Positions 60,195-64,000 of a stretch of DNA of 64,000 bases are shown here, in pieces. The stretch is from Pseudomonas frederiksbergensis (GTDB taxonomy: Bacteria > Pseudomonadota > Gammaproteobacteria > Pseudomonadales > Pseudomonadaceae), in contig NZ_CP142104.1 of the NCBI RefSeq assembly GCF_035751725.1, positions 2,852,001 through 2,916,000 of the forward strand, in the 5' to 3' direction. The notes under the pieces are model-generated. The model saw only the letters and a program-made list of their open reading frames with translations, did no database searches and was not told where the DNA came from. A program made the translations under genes and the position numbers. Position 1 is the stretch's first letter. Every line of letters starts with the position of its first letter.

Positions 60195-61226
60195 ATGAAA
60201 AGTTTGATGAAGTCTGCTGCGCTCGCCGTTACGGTTTCCCTGTGTGCCAGCTCGGCATCCTTCGCTGCGGAGAGCGTCCGCCTGACGGGCTCTGGCGCGA
60301 GCTTTCCCGCGCCGATCTACCTCACCTGGTTCAAGGATTTCAGCAAGAAGTCCGAGGGTGTCACCGTGGATTACCAATCCAAGGGCAGCGGTGCGGGTGT
60401 CCAGGACTTCCTGAACAAAACCGTCGATTTCGCCGCCAGCGACTCGGCCATGAAAGACGAAGACATCGCCAAGGTCGCCGAAGGCGTGCAGTTGCTGCCA
60501 ATGACTGCGGGTGAGATCGTCCTCGCCTATAACCTGCCGGGCAATCCCAAGGGCTTGAAGCTGCCTCGGGACGTCTACTCGAACATTTTCCTGGGCAAAA
60601 TCACCCGCTGGAACGACCCGAAGATTGTCGCAGCCAACCCGGACCTGAAACTGTCCGATACGCCGATCACGGTCGTTGTGCGCGCGGACTCCAGCGGTAC
60701 CACTGCGGTGTTCACCAAGCATTTGGCGACCATCAACCCTGAGTTCAAGCAGGCGCTGGGCGAGGGCAACACCGTCAACTGGCCCGCCAGCGACAAGTTC
60801 ATCAAGTCGCCGAAGAACGATGGTGTAACGGCTACCGTACGCCAGACGCCGGGCGCGATTGGCTACATCGAGTACGGTTTCGCCAAACTGGCCAAGGTTG
60901 ACTTCGCCCAGTTGCAGAACAAGGCCGGCCAATACGTCGTGCCAAACGCCGAAAGCGGCGCCGAGGCCCTGGCGGCGGTGAAGATGCCGGAAAACCTGGT
61001 GTCGTGGTTGCCTGATCCGGACGGTGCCAAGTCCTACCCGATCACGTCGTACACCTGGATGATCTTCCGCAAGGACAACGGTAATCCGGCCAAGGCCAAG
61101 GCCATGCGTGAAATGGTCGAATACAGCCTGACCGAGGGCCAGAAGATTGCCGACTCGATGGGTTACATCCCACTGCCGGCATCGGTTGTCGACCAGGTTC
61201 GCAAAGCGTCCGCCAACATCAAGTGA
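60195..61226 (+). CDS. pstS: Phosphate ABC transporter, periplasmic binding protein PstS
   Basis: Protein of 343 aa with AAGGAG upstream. Signal peptide up to SSASFA. Phosphate-binding motifs LTGSGASFPAPIYLTWF, YQSKGSGAGVQDFL, FAASDSAMKDE and VRADSSGTTAVFTKHL. C-terminal YPITSYTWMIFRKD. It delivers phosphate to PstCA. Divergent from ppk2 and followed by an attenuator hairpin before pstC. Confidence 0.94.
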   Translation: MKSLMKSAALAVTVSLCASSASFAAESVRLTGSGASFPAPIYLTWFKDFSKKSEGVTVDYQSKGSGAGVQDFLNKTVDFAASDSAMKDEDIAKVAEGVQLLPMTAGEIVLAYNLPGNPKGLKLPRDVYSNIFLGKITRWNDPKIVAANPDLKLSDTPITVVVRADSSGTTAVFTKHLATINPEFKQALGEGNTVNWPASDKFIKSPKNDGVTATVRQTPGAIGYIEYGFAKLAKVDFAQLQNKAGQYVVPNAESGAEALAAVKMPENLVSWLPDPDGAKSYPITSYTWMIFRKDNGNPAKAKAMREMVEYSLTEGQKIADSMGYIPLPASVVDQVRKASANIK

Positions 61227-61236
61227 TGCATGAGGC

Positions 61237-61277
61237 CCCTCCTGGTGTGCGCTATCCGCCATGCCGGGAGGGTTTTT
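61237..61277 (+). terminator. Terminator/attenuator between pstS and pstC
   Basis: CCCTCCTGG (61237-61245) pairs with CCGGGAGGG (61264-61272) with one G-T wobble, then T5. It should reduce read-through, keeping pstS more abundant than the membrane components. Confidence 0.78.
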
Positions 61278-61297
61278 CCCTTGTTCGGACCTAGCCA

Positions 61298-62263
61298 ATG
61301 AACAAACCTTTTGTCGTACCGGTTAATCCGGACTCTGCCTGCCAACCACCTTCTGCGAAGGACTTCATGGTTGATCGCACCTTCCGTGCGATTGCGCGCA
61401 TAGGGGTGGTTCTGATCCTGGCGCTGGTTTTCGCGCTTGTGTTCGAGGTGGGGCGCAAGGCGCTCCCGGGCATGGAAAAGCATGGCACTGATGTGCTTTT
61501 CGGCACCGTCTGGGACGTTAACCAAGGTAAGTACGGCATCCTGCCGGCTATCTGGGGCACGCTCTACAGCGCCTTGATCGCGTTGCTCATCGCAGGTTTC
61601 TTCGGCGTCAGCATGGCGATTTTCCTGACTCAGGATTTTCTGCCCCCCAAGCTCGCCGCCATTTTTCGCACCATCGTCGAACTGCTCGCGGCCATCCCCA
61701 GCGTTGTCTATGGCCTATGGGGCATCTACGTGGTGATCCCGGCGATCCGGCCGTTGACGACGTGGCTGAACAGCGAACTGGGCTGGATCCCGTTCTTCGG
61801 CACATCCTTGAGCGGGCCGGGGCTGCTCCCCGCGGCGCTGGTGCTGGCCATAATGATCTTGCCGACCATTGCCGCCGTTTCCCAGGATGCGCTCACGGCC
61901 GTACCGATGAAAACCAAACAGGCCGCCTACGGCATGGGCACGACCCACTGGGAAGCGATTCTCAAGGTGATGGTGCCGTCTGCCGCGACCGGTATTTTCG
62001 GCTCCCTGGTCCTTGGCTTGGGCCGCGCCCTGGGTGAAACGATGGCGCTGGCCATGCTGGTGGGCAATGCCAACACCCTTTCGCTCTCGCTGTTCGCACC
62101 GGCCAACACACTCGCCGCGCTGCTGGCGCTGAACTTCCCCGAGGCCGGGCCGAACGAGATCGAGGTGTTGATGTATGCCGCGCTGGTGCTGATGTTCATC
62201 ACGCTGCTGGTGAACATCATCGGTTCGATGATCATGATGTACGCCCAACGGGGTAACAAGTAA
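61298..62263 (+). CDS. pstC: Phosphate ABC transporter permease PstC
   Basis: Protein of 321 aa with six membrane segments. First helix AIARIGVVLILALVFALVFEVG; the permease loop motif is AYGMGTTHWEAILKVMVPSAATGIFG with EAA-like content; LLAAIPSVVYGLWGIY is typical of PstC. Much shorter than the extended PstC I recall for the main Pseudomonas pst operon, so this is likely a second system. The stop shares a base with pstA (TAATG). Confidence 0.92.
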   Translation: MNKPFVVPVNPDSACQPPSAKDFMVDRTFRAIARIGVVLILALVFALVFEVGRKALPGMEKHGTDVLFGTVWDVNQGKYGILPAIWGTLYSALIALLIAGFFGVSMAIFLTQDFLPPKLAAIFRTIVELLAAIPSVVYGLWGIYVVIPAIRPLTTWLNSELGWIPFFGTSLSGPGLLPAALVLAIMILPTIAAVSQDALTAVPMKTKQAAYGMGTTHWEAILKVMVPSAATGIFGSLVLGLGRALGETMALAMLVGNANTLSLSLFAPANTLAALLALNFPEAGPNEIEVLMYAALVLMFITLLVNIIGSMIMMYAQRGNK

Positions 62264-63174
62264 TGACTGATCTGACTGCTGCAACAGACTTGACGGCTCC
62301 AGCGGGCGCGATGCCTAGCCTGCAGCGCAGGTTCGAGGGGCGGGCCCTGCGCAGCCTTATCTTGACCACTCTAGTATGGGCGGGCGCATTGCTGGCCAGC
62401 GTGCCGCTGATTTCCGTGCTCTATATGCTGATCACCCGCGGTGGCGCTCGCCTGAACCTGGAAGTCTTCACCGAGCTGCCGCCGACCGGCTTCGAGATGG
62501 GCGGCGGCTTCGGCAACGCGATGGCGGGCACCTTCGTGATGGTGGGTATCGCGGCGGCCATCGCGGTGCCCGTCGGCATCATGGCGGCGATCTTCCTCGC
62601 CGAGCTTGGGCCGGACAGCAAGCTGGCGAACGCCGCGCGCTTCGCCGCCAAGATGCTCACCGGCCTGCCGTCGATTCTGGCCGGGGTGTTTGCCTACGCG
62701 CTGGTGGTGATGACCACCGGCACGTATTCGGCTCCGGCGGGGGGCGTGGCATTGGCAGTGCTGATGCTGCCTATCGTCGTGCTGACGGCGGAAGAGTCGA
62801 TGCGGATGGTGCCCAAGATCATGAAGGACGCCGCCTATGGCATGGGCTGCACCCGCTCCCAGGTGATCTGGAAAATCATCTTGCCTACCGGCATGCCGGC
62901 GATCCTCACCGGCGTGATGCTGGCGGTGGCGCGTGCGGCGGGCGAGACCGCGCCATTGCTGTTTACTGCGCTGTTCAGCAACTACTGGATCTACCACCAG
63001 GGCAACCTGGAGGTCATGAATCCGACTGCATCGCTTGCAGTGCTGATCTACAACTTCTCCGGCATGCCTTTCGACAACCAACTCGAGCTCGCATGGGCGG
63101 CCTCGTTGGTGCTGGTGATGATCGTGCTGGTCGTGAACATCATCAGCCGTATTTTCGGCAAGCCCAAGTATTAA
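62263..63174 (+). CDS. pstA: Phosphate ABC transporter permease PstA
   Basis: Protein of 303 aa. Membrane segments include LILTTLVWAGALLASVPLISVLYMLI and ALVVMTTGTYSAPAGGVALAVLMLPIVVL. The permease motif is AAYGMGCTRSQVIWKIILPTGMPAILTG; LTGLPSILAGVFAY is the PstA-typical helix. Partner of PstC in the membrane. Confidence 0.93.
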   Translation: MTDLTAATDLTAPAGAMPSLQRRFEGRALRSLILTTLVWAGALLASVPLISVLYMLITRGGARLNLEVFTELPPTGFEMGGGFGNAMAGTFVMVGIAAAIAVPVGIMAAIFLAELGPDSKLANAARFAAKMLTGLPSILAGVFAYALVVMTTGTYSAPAGGVALAVLMLPIVVLTAEESMRMVPKIMKDAAYGMGCTRSQVIWKIILPTGMPAILTGVMLAVARAAGETAPLLFTALFSNYWIYHQGNLEVMNPTASLAVLIYNFSGMPFDNQLELAWAASLVLVMIVLVVNIISRIFGKPKY

Positions 63175-63192
63175 GAACGGGAGCATCTGATT

Positions 63193-64000
63193 TTGAACGT
63201 ATCCACTGCGCAAATAGCCGCTCCGTTTGTCACCCAGGCGCCTGTAGTCATGGACTGCAAACTGGACAAGATTTTCTACGGCAACTTCATGGCAGTACGT
63301 GACAGCCACGTGCCGATCGAGAAAAACAAGATCACCGGCTTCATCGGTCCTTCCGGCTGCGGCAAGAGTACCGTGCTGCGCAGCCTCAACCGGATGAACG
63401 ATCTGGTGAAGGGCTTCCGCTTCGAGGGCCACGTGCATTTCCTTGGACAGGACGTCTATGGAAAGGGCGTTGATCCGGTGGTGGTGCGCCGTTATATCGG
63501 CATGGTGTTCCAACAGCCGAACCCGTTCTCGATGAGCATCTTCGACAACGTCGCGTTTGGCCTGCGCCTCAATCGCTACAAGGGCGACATCGGCGACCGG
63601 GTCAAGCATGCGCTGCAAGGCGCGGCGTTGTGGGACGAGGTCAAGGACAAGCTCAAGGTCAGCGGCCTGTCGCTCTCCGGTGGCCAGCAACAACGGCTGT
63701 GCATTGCCCGCGCCATCGCCACCGAGCCGGAGGTCCTGTTGCTGGATGAGCCCTGTTCGGCGCTCGATCCGATCGCGACCCGGCGGGTCGAAGAACTGAT
63801 GGTCGAGTTGAAAAAGGACTACACCATCGCGCTGGTGACCCACAACATGCAGCAAGCCATCCGTGTCGCTGACACCACGGCGTTCTTCTCGGTGGATATT
63901 TCCCAGGGCACGCGCACCGGTTACCTGGTGGAGATGGGCCCGACGACGCAGATTTTCGATAACCCCCGGGAACAGATGACCGGCGATTACATCAGTGGCA
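63193..64000 (+). CDS. pstB: Phosphate ABC transporter ATPase PstB (partial, 3' end outside window)
   Basis: 269 residues are visible with no stop before the window end. TTG 63193 follows GGGAG nine bases upstream; ATG 63250 ([11 protein letters not shown]) is an internal alternative. Walker [16 protein letters not shown] loop, Q-loop [12 protein letters not shown] signature LSGGQQQR, Walker [14 protein letters not shown] and the H-loop VTHNMQQA. The visible part runs almost to the usual C-terminus (MTGDYISG), so only a few residues are missing. Confidence 0.95.
   Translation, partial: MNVSTAQIAAPFVTQAPVVMDCKLDKIFYGNFMAVRDSHVPIEKNKITGFIGPSGCGKSTVLRSLNRMNDLVKGFRFEGHVHFLGQDVYGKGVDPVVVRRYIGMVFQQPNPFSMSIFDNVAFGLRLNRYKGDIGDRVKHALQGAALWDEVKDKLKVSGLSLSGGQQQRLCIARAIATEPEVLLLDEPCSALDPIATRRVEELMVELKKDYTIALVTHNMQQAIRVADTTAFFSVDISQGTRTGYLVEMGPTTQIFDNPREQMTGDYISG

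Noticed and set aside
60195..60250. ECF-like CCGTC close to the pstS start
   Set aside because: No GTTCGG-type partner at 15 bp, so not counted as a VreI promoter.
1..64000. CRISPR arrays, tRNA or rRNA genes, insertion sequences
   Set aside because: None seen: no spaced direct repeats, no tRNA-like cloverleaf ends and no transposase except the DUF772-like part in phdA.

Overview
The window looks like the chromosome of a fluorescent-type Pseudomonas. GC content and third-position GC are high, FecI/FecR/TonB-receptor sets are present, and the gene order in the centre follows the Pseudomonas aeruginosa VreAIR-Hxc-Pdt (PUMA3) locus almost gene for gene. All assignments come from reading translated sequence and recalling families; no search was run.

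Layout. (1) 1-1376: the N-terminal two thirds of a GAF/HisKA_3 sensor kinase on the minus strand (cut by the window edge) and, divergently, a small secreted SnoaL/DUF4440-like protein. (2) 1467-5556: an iron cell-surface-signalling set, with a Fur-box-like palindrome, a FecI-type sigma factor, a FecR-type regulator and a TonB-dependent receptor with an STN domain, closed by a terminator. (3) 5648-10789: single metabolic or stress genes (DUF2790 protein, SDR oxidoreductase, MFS/nucleotide-carrier-like transporter, DJ-1/PfpI protein, DUF1810 protein, saccharopine-dehydrogenase-like reductase). (4) 10869-19104, all minus strand: an orphan type VI secretion payload operon, vgrG > DUF6484-like > DUF2169 > thiolase-like > PAAR-like/Tox-GHH2 nuclease > beta-propeller (probable immunity) > HEAT-repeat TIGR02270 protein. 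It resembles the P. aeruginosa vgrG1b-tse7-tsi7 island. No T6SS core genes are in the window.

(5) 19816-57499: a phosphate-starvation secretion locus. A Pho box precedes vreA-vreI-vreR (STN/TonB-like signalling protein, ECF sigma factor, anti-sigma). A complete Hxc-type type II secretion system follows (hxcW, U, V on minus; hxcP, T, X, Y, Z, Q, R, S on plus), then its probable substrate, a DING/LapA-like phosphatase. Next come the 4214-residue two-partner exoprotein PdtA, phdA, the PdtB transporter, a LamG-fused ExbB, ExbD, TonB, a putative porin, a periplasmic coiled-coil protein, a YbjN protein, a periplasmic PPIase and a LysR-family regulator. pdtA and phdA have near-identical 47-bp promoter regions: an 18-bp Pho box, 2 bp, GTTCGGT, 15 bp, CCGYC. 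This suggests joint control by PhoB and the ECF factor VreI.

(6) 57530-60056: a truncated molybdopterin-dehydrogenase-like protein, an ArsN2-like acetyltransferase and polyphosphate kinase 2. (7) 60195-64000: a phosphate ABC transporter operon pstS-[attenuator]-pstC-pstA-pstB (pstB cut by the window edge) with short PstC and PstA. Phosphate is the common theme of the right two thirds: sensing (PhoB sites), scavenging (LapA via Hxc, PstSCAB) and storage (PPK2), coupled to a large surface exoprotein and a dedicated TonB energy system.
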